Assembly (NCBI GenBank): GCA_021799475.1
Contig: JAJZAJ010000002.1
Span: 146,855-210,854 of the forward strand
Origin: Microcaldota archaeon
GTDB lineage: Archaea > Micrarchaeota > Micrarchaeia > Micrarchaeales > Micrarchaeaceae
Direction of reading: 5' to 3'
Length of the DNA: 64,000 nucleotides
Shown here piece by piece: positions 18,659-27,885 of this stretch. Each line of letters starts with the position of its first letter. Within the stretch, counting starts at the first letter, position 1. The notes beneath the pieces were generated by a model, which saw only the letters and a list, made by a program, of their open reading frames with translations, ran no database searches and was not told the DNA's origin. The translations under genes and the position numbers were made by a program.

Positions 18659-19685
18659 CGAATCTACCAAAAGATATCTCTGAACCCAACAGTCTTGCAA
18701 GTTCCCTTGTTGATACTACCGTAAGCATTACGCTAAGCAAAGGAATGAGAAATACCTCTATTACCATGTATGCGAGGAAATCAATCAGCTCTTGCACCAG
18801 ACCAACTATTCCAGATGTAATTGAATTAGTAAAATCCTGTATGCCACTGATTATCGCATTTGTAGGGTTTATTGAGTTGCTGTTAGAGTATAATGAAAGT
18901 TCCCAGTTCTCCGCGCCATTCAACACTGTCTGATAGGAATTGACTCCTGTTATCGCAGTTTGGTAGTACTGGTTGGATAACTGTGCATCCATCAGATAGG
19001 TCATGGGAAATACCACGTATAAGCCTATCACGAGAGCTATGATTGTGCCTCCTAACGCTCTTGTGAAGTAGAATGTCCTAAGCACTATCCCGACTGGAAG
19101 AAGTACCGGAATAGCAACTGCGGCAATGAAGCTCATAACCATGCCTTGCAGTTGCACGCTGAAGAAGGCAAGAGCTACGCCATCCGTAATATACCGCATC
19201 TGGCTTAGGAAGGGCATCATAGCCTGCGACAACCCTATTGAAAACCCAAATATGTCTATATTGATAGAACCGATAATTCCTGCGCCTATGTCTATTGCAC
19301 TTAGCCCCGCAAGCATTGTAAATGACATCGCTGTAAGAGTTGGATATACGTGGCCATTGAAGGTTATGACTGTAGGGCCTGTCAGATACGAATAAGCGAA
19401 GCATAATGCTGAGTTGTCTTGCATGTAAGCGGAGCATGTTGCCGATGCACCAGAGCCGTTTGTTATACCGTTTATTATGCCTGTCATTATGCCGAATGGG
19501 CTGAATGATAGCAGCAGTGAACCAACTATCACTCCATTGATGGCGGCCTGGATAAGTTCTGTTTTCCCCCATTCTTTGAGTCTTCGGTGGTCTGCAGCAT
19601 ATCCTATGCCTAGAACTATTCCTGCAATGGCTATCATTATGGCTATTATACCGATAGCTGTGTCATAACTGTAAAAGAGTCCCAA
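18648..19685 (-). CDS. VirB6-like polytopic membrane protein, cluster 1
   Basis: Multiple TMs; shared motif GIVLRTFYFTRALGGTIIALVIGLYVVFP. Confidence 0.7.
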   Translation of the reverse strand: MGLFYSYDTAIGIIAIMIAIAGIVLGIGYAADHRRLKEWGKTELIQAAINGVIVGSLLLSFSPFGIMTGIINGITNGSGASATCSAYMQDNSALCFAYSYLTGPTVITFNGHVYPTLTAMSFTMLAGLSAIDIGAGIIGSINIDIFGFSIGLSQAMMPFLSQMRYITDGVALAFFSVQLQGMVMSFIAAVAIPVLLPVGIVLRTFYFTRALGGTIIALVIGLYVVFPMTYLMDAQLSNQYYQTAITGVNSYQTVLNGAENWELSLYSNSNSINPTNAIISGIQDFTNSITSGIVGLVQELIDFLAYMVIEVFLIPLLSVMLTVVSTRELARLLGSEISFGRFDVF

Positions 19686-19706
19686 TATATCACGCAGCGC
19701 TGTTCT

Positions 19707-20090
19707 TTATATCGAATTTGTTGAGTTGGTTGTGTTTACTGTGAAGTTGTTTAGTATATGTGTCGATGCGCTGGCAAGGGAAGACGATGCGAAGCTCAGA
19801 GCACCTACGACTATAGCTCCAATTATTATGTTAACTGCCGTAGTGTGGAACTGAGCCTTCTTGTCAGGAGGAAGGATTTGGCCGAGGGCATATATTATAC
19901 CTGCAACTACGAAAAGCATCGCACTCAGGGCCGGACCGACCTGCATTAGGACAAGACGCACCTGGTCTATTATTGGAGTGACTTGCAGGAAAACAGAATC
20001 CTGTGCACTTGCCAATTTTGCCGCGGCAGATATGATTATCAGCAGCATCCCGGCTATGTATTTTAGATTGCTCAGTTTCATTTGAATCAC
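19707..20090 (-). CDS. VirB2-like mini-pilin/two-TM protein, cluster 1
   Basis: Signal peptide then two TMs separated by a short polar loop (VVAGIIYALGQILPPDKKAQFHTTAVNIIIGAIVVGAL). Confidence 0.65.
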   Translation of the reverse strand: MIQMKLSNLKYIAGMLLIIISAAAKLASAQDSVFLQVTPIIDQVRLVLMQVGPALSAMLFVVAGIIYALGQILPPDKKAQFHTTAVNIIIGAIVVGALSFASSSLASASTHILNNFTVNTTNSTNSI

Positions 20091-20112
20091 TTTTTATATA
20101 CTAAACTACTAT

Positions 20113-20138
20113 AATATTTACTAAAGTAAATATTTATA
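20113..20138 (-). promoter_or_regulatory. Cluster 1 promoter with overlapping palindromic operator
   Basis: AATATTTAC-TAAA-GTAAATATT (20113..20134) overlapping TATAAATA (minus strand) upstream of 20090. Confidence 0.6.
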
Positions 20139-20228
20139 CCTTTTGTATATAGTACCAGAGAACAGATTTGCAATGAGACCTAAAAGCAACAGAATATAAA
20201 GGTTAAACGGAACATACATTACAGTATT

Positions 20229-20303
20229 GGGCTCGTAGCTTAGCCTGGTTGGAGCGCTCGACTGATAATCGAGAGGTCGTGAGTTCAAATCTCATCGGGC
20301 CCA
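20229..20303 (+). tRNA. tRNA-Ile(GAU)
   Basis: Acceptor GGGCTCG/CGGGCCC, anticodon arm CTCGA-CTGATAA-TCGAG, T-arm GTGAG-TTCAAAT-CTCAT. Confidence 0.93.
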
Positions 20304-20398
20304 TTGATGGTTAACAACCCAGGAAAATGCTGGCAAGGCAAGTTCCAATAAATATCAGCATCTTGCCATTTCCGGCTGATTTGCGATTGTTGTGTCGC

Positions 20399-21472
20399 TC
20401 AATCGATTTTAGGCAGATAATATTTGTTTATCCTATCCCTGTCCAACGTCCATGCCGGAATGCTAAATGTCTTCACATCGATGCTCCTTATCGGCAGTTT
20501 TCCAAGGAGCACCTCCTCTATCTCTCCATACTTTAGGTTTATATCGTGGCTTTCGAATACCTTTTTATGGTAGAGAACGTCATACTTGTAAGCGGTCTTA
20601 AAGTCGTCGAAGACACCTATAGCAAACCAGTCATACGAACCTATAAGCGCGGACCCTAATATGTATCTGCTTATTAGAGGGTCATTATCATCGTCCATGT
20701 ACGCAAGTCTGCTTTTTGCACCTATGTTGCTGAAACCTTTCTTTGGTGTAAATCTTGACAGCGTTACCATGAAGCTCAATGGTTTTACATGATCTATCGA
20801 TATAGTAAGCCGCTTTATCAGGCTTTTCTTTAATAGCTTCTTAAGCGCATAGGAAATAGTGCCGAACTTTATACCGAGCCTGTCTGACAGCTCCTGCTGC
20901 GACATCCGCGCATTTTCATTTAGCAGTTTCAATATCTCACGGTCTTTTTTGCTTATCTTGACCCCGTCCAGAACAACAGTCCTTATAGGGTAATATCCGA
21001 GCTGCCTGTGTACTATCTCTGAAGGGAACCATTCGACACCATATTCTGAAAGAAGGATTCTCATTGACCTGTCCCAGTAAGAGTAGTCGGATTTCGAGAA
21101 GGCATTGGCATATATTAGCATGTCAAAGCTCCCCTTTAGCCTGAACGCCATCTGCGGTATATACCATTTTTCGAGTATCTCCTTTATTCTTATCCAGTCG
21201 GGTTTAGTCTTGAATTTTACCAATATAAGATGCGGATTATTCAGCCCGAGAGCCTCCTCGTTGAGCTCTAGAGTATAATGCATATCAAACTCGTCCTGGA
21301 GAGACTTTATCTTCTTTACTACAGTTATTCTTGAAACGCCAAGCTGTTTGGCAATCTCCGATATCGACATTCTGGAGTTATTTGATAGCAATCCCAGTAT
21401 CCTTCTGGCTACCAGGCTATACTTCTTGTTGAACTCGCTCTCTACATGATATTCTTGTTCCGCTGCCATCAT
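20399..21472 (-). CDS. Lrp/AsnC-like regulator with two HTH regions
   Basis: MSISEIAKQLGVSRITVVKKIKSL and LKLLNENARMSQQELSDRLGIKFGTISYALKKLLKK; likely internal start within ORF 20399..21502. Confidence 0.7.
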   Translation of the reverse strand: MMAAEQEYHVESEFNKKYSLVARRILGLLSNNSRMSISEIAKQLGVSRITVVKKIKSLQDEFDMHYTLELNEEALGLNNPHLILVKFKTKPDWIRIKEILEKWYIPQMAFRLKGSFDMLIYANAFSKSDYSYWDRSMRILLSEYGVEWFPSEIVHRQLGYYPIRTVVLDGVKISKKDREILKLLNENARMSQQELSDRLGIKFGTISYALKKLLKKSLIKRLTISIDHVKPLSFMVTLSRFTPKKGFSNIGAKSRLAYMDDDNDPLISRYILGSALIGSYDWFAIGVFDDFKTAYKYDVLYHKKVFESHDINLKYGEIEEVLLGKLPIRSIDVKTFSIPAWTLDRDRINKYYLPKID

Positions 21473-21612
21473 ATAGTCTATGGAGGCAACATTTATAAAC
21501 ATTACAAAATTTCAACACTAAGTAGCAATATTTCTAAATTACGCTGCATTTAAAAACAGGATAATCTGAGTGTATAGTACGTACGATATAAAATCGTAGT
21601 TATGATGACAGC

Positions 21613-22896
21613 ATGGAAATAAAAAATGTAGCATATACGTATTTGGCGCTTGCGATCGTGCTAGGAGCACTTTATCCTGTCGCTCTTTATGTGGCAGGGC
21701 ACAACGGGATGAATATCTTTGAGTTCCTTGTTATTGGATTCACGATGGGCAGTGCAGGCTCTCTCGCATTTGTATTCTTGAGAAACAAACAGAGGAAGCT
21801 GCTTTCCTATCTTTTGAATAAAAAAGATCTCGCCATACTCTTATTTGTTGGACTGCTGACACACGGATTCACTTCTTTCGGGCTATTGTATGTAGAGCAG
21901 CATATGAGTGTGCCGCTTGCAACCGTCATATTCAGGATGCAGCCGCTCCTTATGCTGCTTTTCCTGCCTTTCATATTGAGAGAGAAGGTTACACAGTATC
22001 AGGTTGCAGCATTGGTGCTGGCCGTCCTCGGAATGTCTATTGCAATAACAGGTGGTAGCATCTCAACGTTTGTTGTCAACAACCTTCCTATATTCGGGTT
22101 GTTGATATTCGTAACGCTCCTTGACGCTGTGCTCCCAACGATAATAAAAAGATACGCTTATGATATTGAAAGCTCAGTATTTCTGTTCAATATAGCAGCG
22201 CTCATATTTTTTGTTATGATTTATCTCTCTTATGGTGCGCCGTCTTCTCCGATTGGCACCGCTTCGATTGAAGCACTCGCATATGTGGGAATCTTCTTCG
22301 CGTTCAACCCGTTCTTTTACTATGGTGCTTTCAGGAGGCTGAAGAGCACGATAGTGACGAACACTTATTTCATAAGCCCGTTCCTTACCTTCCTTTTCAG
22401 CGCCGTGCTGCTATCTCAGCCCCTTTATCCTTACTATTTTGTGGTTGCGGCGCTTACCGCAATCGGAGTTTATATCCAGACGCTGGATAAAAAAGGCGGC
22501 ACTTATATTGCAAAAAACAAAGTCGCAAGGCAGCATATCAGCATATACGATGTGACAAGCGCATTCATAAATACGAATGTCGATGCAGTTCACGACGCAA
22601 TGAAGGGCAGCGGAAGAGTGCTTGCAGTAAAGATCGATAGGGAACACTATAATGGCATTAAAGGCATAATAGAAATGATGCGCAGCCAGCATCTTGCAGG
22701 AAAGAGTGCGTCGCTGATATATACGCATTTTGACGGGAATTACATAAATGAAAAAGAGAGTGATTTCATCAGAGATATTATAGGTGTGAAGGATAATGAG
22801 GTAGTGCTCATGAGCGCTGGGGCACCGGAAACAAGCGAAAGGGTATTCGACAGCCTCGTATATGAAAGGCAGGCAGGTTTGGCGCATACTATTTAA
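21613..22896 (+). CDS. EamA/DMT-superfamily transporter with C-terminal soluble extension
   Basis: ~10 TMs in ~300 aa then ~125-aa hydrophilic domain. Confidence 0.7.
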   Translation: MEIKNVAYTYLALAIVLGALYPVALYVAGHNGMNIFEFLVIGFTMGSAGSLAFVFLRNKQRKLLSYLLNKKDLAILLFVGLLTHGFTSFGLLYVEQHMSVPLATVIFRMQPLLMLLFLPFILREKVTQYQVAALVLAVLGMSIAITGGSISTFVVNNLPIFGLLIFVTLLDAVLPTIIKRYAYDIESSVFLFNIAALIFFVMIYLSYGAPSSPIGTASIEALAYVGIFFAFNPFFYYGAFRRLKSTIVTNTYFISPFLTFLFSAVLLSQPLYPYYFVVAALTAIGVYIQTLDKKGGTYIAKNKVARQHISIYDVTSAFINTNVDAVHDAMKGSGRVLAVKIDREHYNGIKGIIEMMRSQHLAGKSASLIYTHFDGNYINEKESDFIRDIIGVKDNEVVLMSAGAPETSERVFDSLVYERQAGLAHTI

Positions 22897-23040
22897 AAGT
22901 TAACGTTGGTCTCCGTCGGAAAGCCAGCGAAAGGTTTATATATCTATTCTTACGTTATATTATTCGCTGATTTTAAATGAACTTGGCATTGATTGCAGGA
23001 GCAGTCGCTGAATATAAATAATATTTGACTTGGTGAGCTA

Positions 23041-24222
23041 ATGGCAGCTAAATCTAAGAGAGCTAAAGAATCCAGAAATACTGGTAAGAAAGTCACAAAG
23101 GGATCAACAAAGGCAAAGGAGAAAAGTGCAGCTCTGCAGAGAGCATCTTCGCAGGGCCCTGCAAGGAAGCTGGTCTTAAAGGACAATAAACTTAACATAG
23201 AATCGGTCACATCTGCTGGAACTGCTGGAGGTGGTTTCGATATAGTTTCAAGGCAGCCCATGCCGAGCCGCCTGCCGCAGACAGGAGGGCAGCAAAGCGA
23301 AGCGAGAGTTCAAGGCAGGTTGCAGAAATGCCCAAGCTGCAGCAGCACAGACCTTATATTCGATAACGAGAAAGGTGAACTCGTATGCAACTCCTGCGGG
23401 CTTGTAATAGAAGAGAACGTAACAGACACAGGACCGGAATGGAGGGCGTTTGATGCCGACCAGAGAAATGCAAGAGCTAGAACAGGAGCACCTATAAAAT
23501 ACACTAAACCGAACAGAGGTCTTGTTACTGAGATAGATCTCTACAATAAGGATATACGGGGGGTCAGAATACCTTCGAAGAGGCAGGCCCAGCTCTACAG
23601 GATGAGGAAATGGCACAAGAGGGCCAGCATCGCAAGCTCAAGCGAAAGAAACTATCTTATTGCACTGCCTGAACTGAACCGGGTTGCGAGCTACTTGGGG
23701 CTGCCAGATAATATAAGAGAAAGCGCAGCACTGCTTTATAGGAAATGCGTGCAGAACAACCTTATACGCGGGCGGCCTATAGAAACAGTGGTGCAGGCAG
23801 TTATCTATGCGGCATGCAGGAGTGCTGGGATGCCTAGGACTTTAGATGAGATATCAAGCATATCAGGTTTGCCGAAGAAAGAGATAGGCAGGGCTTACAG
23901 GGTCATCTCGCACGAGCTTGGCCTAAAAATTCCGCTGACCGATCCTATAAGCTACGTGCCGAGATATGTAAATGCATTGAAACTGAGCGGCGAAGCGCAG
24001 GAGAAATCAGTAGCGCTGCTCAAGGACGCGATGAAGAAAGGTTTGGTATCAGGAAGGAGTCCGACCGGCGTTAGCGCCGCTGCGGTGTACATCGCCGGAG
24101 CATTGGCGGGAGAAAGGAGAACTCAGAAAGAGGTGGCTGATGTTGCCGGAGTGACGGAAGTCACGATAAGGAATAGGTACAGGGAACTCAAGGAACAGCT
24201 AAATATCGACGTAAATCTTTGA
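23041..24222 (+). CDS. tfb: Transcription initiation factor B (TFB)
   Basis: Zn ribbon CPSCSSTDLIFDNEKGELVCNSCGLVIEENVTDTGPEWRAFD and two cyclin-like repeats; Lys-rich N-terminal extension. Confidence 0.96.
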   Translation: MAAKSKRAKESRNTGKKVTKGSTKAKEKSAALQRASSQGPARKLVLKDNKLNIESVTSAGTAGGGFDIVSRQPMPSRLPQTGGQQSEARVQGRLQKCPSCSSTDLIFDNEKGELVCNSCGLVIEENVTDTGPEWRAFDADQRNARARTGAPIKYTKPNRGLVTEIDLYNKDIRGVRIPSKRQAQLYRMRKWHKRASIASSSERNYLIALPELNRVASYLGLPDNIRESAALLYRKCVQNNLIRGRPIETVVQAVIYAACRSAGMPRTLDEISSISGLPKKEIGRAYRVISHELGLKIPLTDPISYVPRYVNALKLSGEAQEKSVALLKDAMKKGLVSGRSPTGVSAAAVYIAGALAGERRTQKEVADVAGVTEVTIRNRYRELKEQLNIDVNL

Positions 24223-24228
24223 TTTTTG

Positions 24229-24275
24229 ATTCTCGCCTTTTCTTTTTCTTTTTTTTCTTTCATTTTCTTTTATCA
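24229..24275 (+). terminator. T-rich archaeal-type terminator after tfb
   Basis: cttttctttttcttttttttctttcattttctttt just after the stop codon. Confidence 0.5.
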
Positions 24276-24420
24276 ATTCCTAGCTATGCAAGCACTTTCG
24301 GTATAGTTAGATAAATAACGAACTTTTTGAATTTCGTAGAACACCTTTATAAAGCAGAACGCAGAAATAACTTTGTAAAGACAGGACAAAGACAGAAAAA
24401 AATAGTATGGGGTGGATGAG

Positions 24421-24663
24421 ATGGGAAATGAACCGGAGTTAGTGGAACTGGGAAGCCTGCACGACGTGCAGGTGGATGCCAAAGGCGCACGGGAGGAGGG
24501 CATAGGCAGGTTGGGCAACCTTGTCATCTTCATCAAGAACGCGAAGACAAGGATAGGCAATAGGTACCGTGTCAAGGTGACGAAGGTATACAGGACATTT
24601 GCCTATGCGGAACTTGCCGATGCATCGAAGAAATTCATCGGAAACGGCAGCCTGTTCAAGTGA
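24421..24663 (+). CDS. Small TRAM-domain RNA-binding protein
   Basis: GARE-EGIGRLGNLVIFIKNAKTRIGNRYRVKVTKVYRTFAYAEL; GTG at 24412 is an alternative start. Confidence 0.75.
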   Translation: MGNEPELVELGSLHDVQVDAKGAREEGIGRLGNLVIFIKNAKTRIGNRYRVKVTKVYRTFAYAELADASKKFIGNGSLFK

Positions 24664-24901
24664 GCAGGCAGCGCGCCTTTGGTTATTTTTTTTTGGCATC
24701 CCGCAGGCAAAGAAAGCCTTTTATACCTATGTTATCTAAAGAGTAGTATCTGTTGACGGTGCGGAGACCGGTATCATTTGCGTTGGGTGCGCAATTGCTT
24801 GATGTTCCGTGGCAGTTTTTTACCATTAGTACTTTTATTATCAGTGTATTTCAATTTTACTTACAGGGTTTCATTATTATATTATCATGTTCGGTGTCTA
24901 A

Positions 24902-25549
24902 ATGGGAAAGAAGGAAGAGGAGGAGACCAAAATATTCAAGACAGGGACGACTACAGTAGGCCTGATTTGCAGTGATGGAGTAGTATTTGGCACGGATACC
25001 AGGGCAACATTCGCATCATATATCGCTTCGGTGGAAGCAAGGAAGGTCTTCAAAATAGACAACACCCTTGCTATGACGATAGCGGGAGGGGTTGGTGACG
25101 CTCAGGAGTTAGTCAGGATCCTGAAAGCACAAAGCGAGATATACAAGATGAGCGAAGGGAGGCCAATGAGCCCTAAAAGCGCTACGACTCTTATGTCGAT
25201 AATACTGCAGCAGAACAAGATGCTGCCTTTCTATGTAGAACTTCTTATGGGAGGGTTAGACGGGGATGTTCCACAGCTTTTCTCGCTCGATCCCGCAGGA
25301 GGGTATTCAGAGGAAACAAGATTCTCGGCAACTGGCAGCGGATCGCTGACTATCCTTGGATATTTGGAGGATATGTACAGGAAAGGGATGAGTACAAAGG
25401 AAGGCGCAAAGAGCGTTGCGAAAGCTATAGCCCTTGCGATGAAGAGGGATTCTGCAACGGGGGACAGCATAAGAGTGGTAACGATAACGAAATCAGGATA
25501 CACTGAATACTTCGGCAAGGACCTCGAGAAGCTTATTGCAGCAAAATAA
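24902..25549 (+). CDS. psmB: Proteasome beta subunit
   Basis: Propeptide followed by TTTVGLICSDGVVFGTDTRAT...KVFKIDNTLAMTIAGGVGDA. Confidence 0.95.
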   Translation: MGKKEEEETKIFKTGTTTVGLICSDGVVFGTDTRATFASYIASVEARKVFKIDNTLAMTIAGGVGDAQELVRILKAQSEIYKMSEGRPMSPKSATTLMSIILQQNKMLPFYVELLMGGLDGDVPQLFSLDPAGGYSEETRFSATGSGSLTILGYLEDMYRKGMSTKEGAKSVAKAIALAMKRDSATGDSIRVVTITKSGYTEYFGKDLEKLIAAK

Positions 25550-25709
25550 TTGCTGCTCAAAATACACGAACGTCATAGACACACAACATATAAACATAAA
25601 ACATATACACAGCGTATGCGTAACATGGCAGCCGGTTTGGCTATAGCCTGGGTTCATTTTGGTATTTTACAACCGATTCGGTTTTTGGTGGATGGGATAA
25701 AACAATAGG

Positions 25710-27725
25710 TTGGTTCATTACAGCCACAGCGATTACTGCGATAAGGCGACAAGTGATTCATTGGAAGAAAAAAACGGGAATGGCAAGAACGACGCCAACA
25801 GGCAGCACACGGAAGAGCTTTTCAAGAAGATAGAGAGCATGCTGCCGGGTGAGGTGGCGTTCCAGAAAGCCGAATTCGAGGGACCGGACATAGTTATATA
25901 TGTAAAAAACCCAAAGGCAGTTTACCAAGACGATTACATCATTAGGAACATAGCCGCGTCGATAAAGAAAAAGCTTATAGTTAGGGGCGATAGCTCGGTG
26001 CTCATGGAGCCGGAGAAAGCGCTCGAGATAATAAAACAGATAGTTCCGCAGGAAGCCGGTATTTCGAACATCAGATTCCTGCCCGAATTCTGCGAAGTTT
26101 ATATAGAAGCGCTCAAACCAGGTCTTGTGATAGGAAAAGGCGGCAGCGTGCTCAAAGGCATAGCAGCACAGACCAACTGGACGCCGAAAGCGTTGAGGAC
26201 ACCCACAATGCACAGCGAAACCATAACGGGAGTAAGGAACCTGATGTACAACGAAGCAGACTTCAGGAAGAAGTTCCTCACAGGCATAGGCAAGAATATA
26301 AACAGGCTGATAATGAAGAGCGAATGGCTCAAGGCAACAGCTTTGGGGGGCTTCAGAGAGATTGGGAGGAGCAGCCTGCTGCTTGAGACGCCGCATTCCA
26401 AGGTCATCATAGACTGCGGGCTTAGCCCGGAACCTTCGATAAAAGGAGTAGATGCAAACTCCGGAGACGCGAATAAGGCGTTCCCTTACCTTGACAGCGC
26501 AAATCTCTCGATTAATGAGCTTGATGCGGTGATACTGACACATGCACACATGGACCATATCGGTTTTGTTCCATACCTGTTCAAGTTCGGATATAACGGG
26601 CCTGTGTACTGCACGCCCCCTACAAGAGACCTTGCGGCTCTGCTGCTGAACGACTATATAAAACTGGTGCAGAGGAGCGGGGGCACGCCCTTATACGAAG
26701 AAAAGGATGTCAGGAAGATGCTGACGCACACCATAACAAGGGATTTCTCGGAAGTTACAAACATAACAGACGAGCTAAAACTTACCTACCACAATGCCGG
26801 GCATATACTCGGCAGCGCTACAGTGCATCTGCATGCGGGGGAAGGCATGTACAATATGGTGCACAGCGGCGATATGAAATATGGATTTACGAGGCTCTTC
26901 GATTCCGCGGTTGCAAAATATCCCAGGATAGATGCGCTATTCATAGAGAGCACATATGGAGGCGCCGGGGATATAACGCCTAACAGGCAGGATGCTGAAA
27001 CCGTACTCCTTGAAACAATAAATAGGACGATAGCCAATGGAGGGAAGGTGCTGATACCTGTCTTCGCAGTAGGAAGAAGCCAGGAGGTAATGATGGCGCT
27101 TGAGAACATGTTCGGATCTGACGCGCAGGCGGGCAATGCGCCTCCAGTCTGGCTTGATGGAATGGTCCTTGAGGCCAGCGCTATTCATACTGCATATCCC
27201 GAATATTTGAAGGAAAGCCTGAAGAACAGGGTGCTCAATAACAGGAGTCCGTTCGAGAGCGGCATCTTCGAAGTCGTGAAAGGAGAGCGTGAGAAGGTGT
27301 TCGAGAAAGGCCCGGGAATAATTTTGGCTAGCGGCGGTATGCTCAACGGAGGAGCAAGCCTTGAATATTTCCGGAGGCTGGCCGATGACCCGAAAAACAC
27401 GATATTGTTTGTAGGATACAACAGCGCCGGGAGCATGGGAAGGAGGGTGCAGAACGGCACTAAGGAGGTTGCGCTGCCCGATGAGGACGGACACTTAACT
27501 CCTGTAAAAATAAACCTGAACGTTAAAACGGTTGAAGGCTTCTCCGGCCACAGCGACAGGAGGCAGCTTATGAGCTACGTGCAGAACCTGAAGCCGAGGC
27601 CTAGGAACATCTTCACCATGCATGGGGAGGAGCAGACATGCGAGGATCTTGCAAGGACGCTCGGCAGGATGCTTCATGTGGAGAGCAGGGCGCCGATGAA
27701 TCTCGACAGCATAAGGCTGAAATGA
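25710..27725 (+). CDS. KH-domain/metallo-beta-lactamase beta-CASP ribonuclease (aCPSF1/FttA-like)
   Basis: Two KH regions, HAHMDHIGF, FIESTYGG, HSGDMKYG, GFSGHSDRRQL; TTG start. Confidence 0.94.
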   Translation: MVHYSHSDYCDKATSDSLEEKNGNGKNDANRQHTEELFKKIESMLPGEVAFQKAEFEGPDIVIYVKNPKAVYQDDYIIRNIAASIKKKLIVRGDSSVLMEPEKALEIIKQIVPQEAGISNIRFLPEFCEVYIEALKPGLVIGKGGSVLKGIAAQTNWTPKALRTPTMHSETITGVRNLMYNEADFRKKFLTGIGKNINRLIMKSEWLKATALGGFREIGRSSLLLETPHSKVIIDCGLSPEPSIKGVDANSGDANKAFPYLDSANLSINELDAVILTHAHMDHIGFVPYLFKFGYNGPVYCTPPTRDLAALLLNDYIKLVQRSGGTPLYEEKDVRKMLTHTITRDFSEVTNITDELKLTYHNAGHILGSATVHLHAGEGMYNMVHSGDMKYGFTRLFDSAVAKYPRIDALFIESTYGGAGDITPNRQDAETVLLETINRTIANGGKVLIPVFAVGRSQEVMMALENMFGSDAQAGNAPPVWLDGMVLEASAIHTAYPEYLKESLKNRVLNNRSPFESGIFEVVKGEREKVFEKGPGIILASGGMLNGGASLEYFRRLADDPKNTILFVGYNSAGSMGRRVQNGTKEVALPDEDGHLTPVKINLNVKTVEGFSGHSDRRQLMSYVQNLKPRPRNIFTMHGEEQTCEDLARTLGRMLHVESRAPMNLDSIRLK

Positions 27726-27885
27726 GAATGATGGATTCAAAGCTAAAGTTCTTCTGCAGTATTCATCAGCATCTATCAATAATCATCGGTAATTTTGATT
27801 ATGTCTTTCCGCGGTTCTCTTTCTCTCTTTCATGCCCTGCTTGAAGGGTTGATTTCCCGCTAACATTGCCAAGTCTCACGCTTCG

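Noticed and set aside
22411-22887. 158-aa minus-strand ORF
   Set aside because: Antisense to the DMT-transporter C-terminal domain; shadow composition.
25758-26558. 266-aa minus-strand ORF
   Set aside because: Antisense to the clearly coding KH/beta-CASP gene; Cys/Tyr/His-rich shadow composition.
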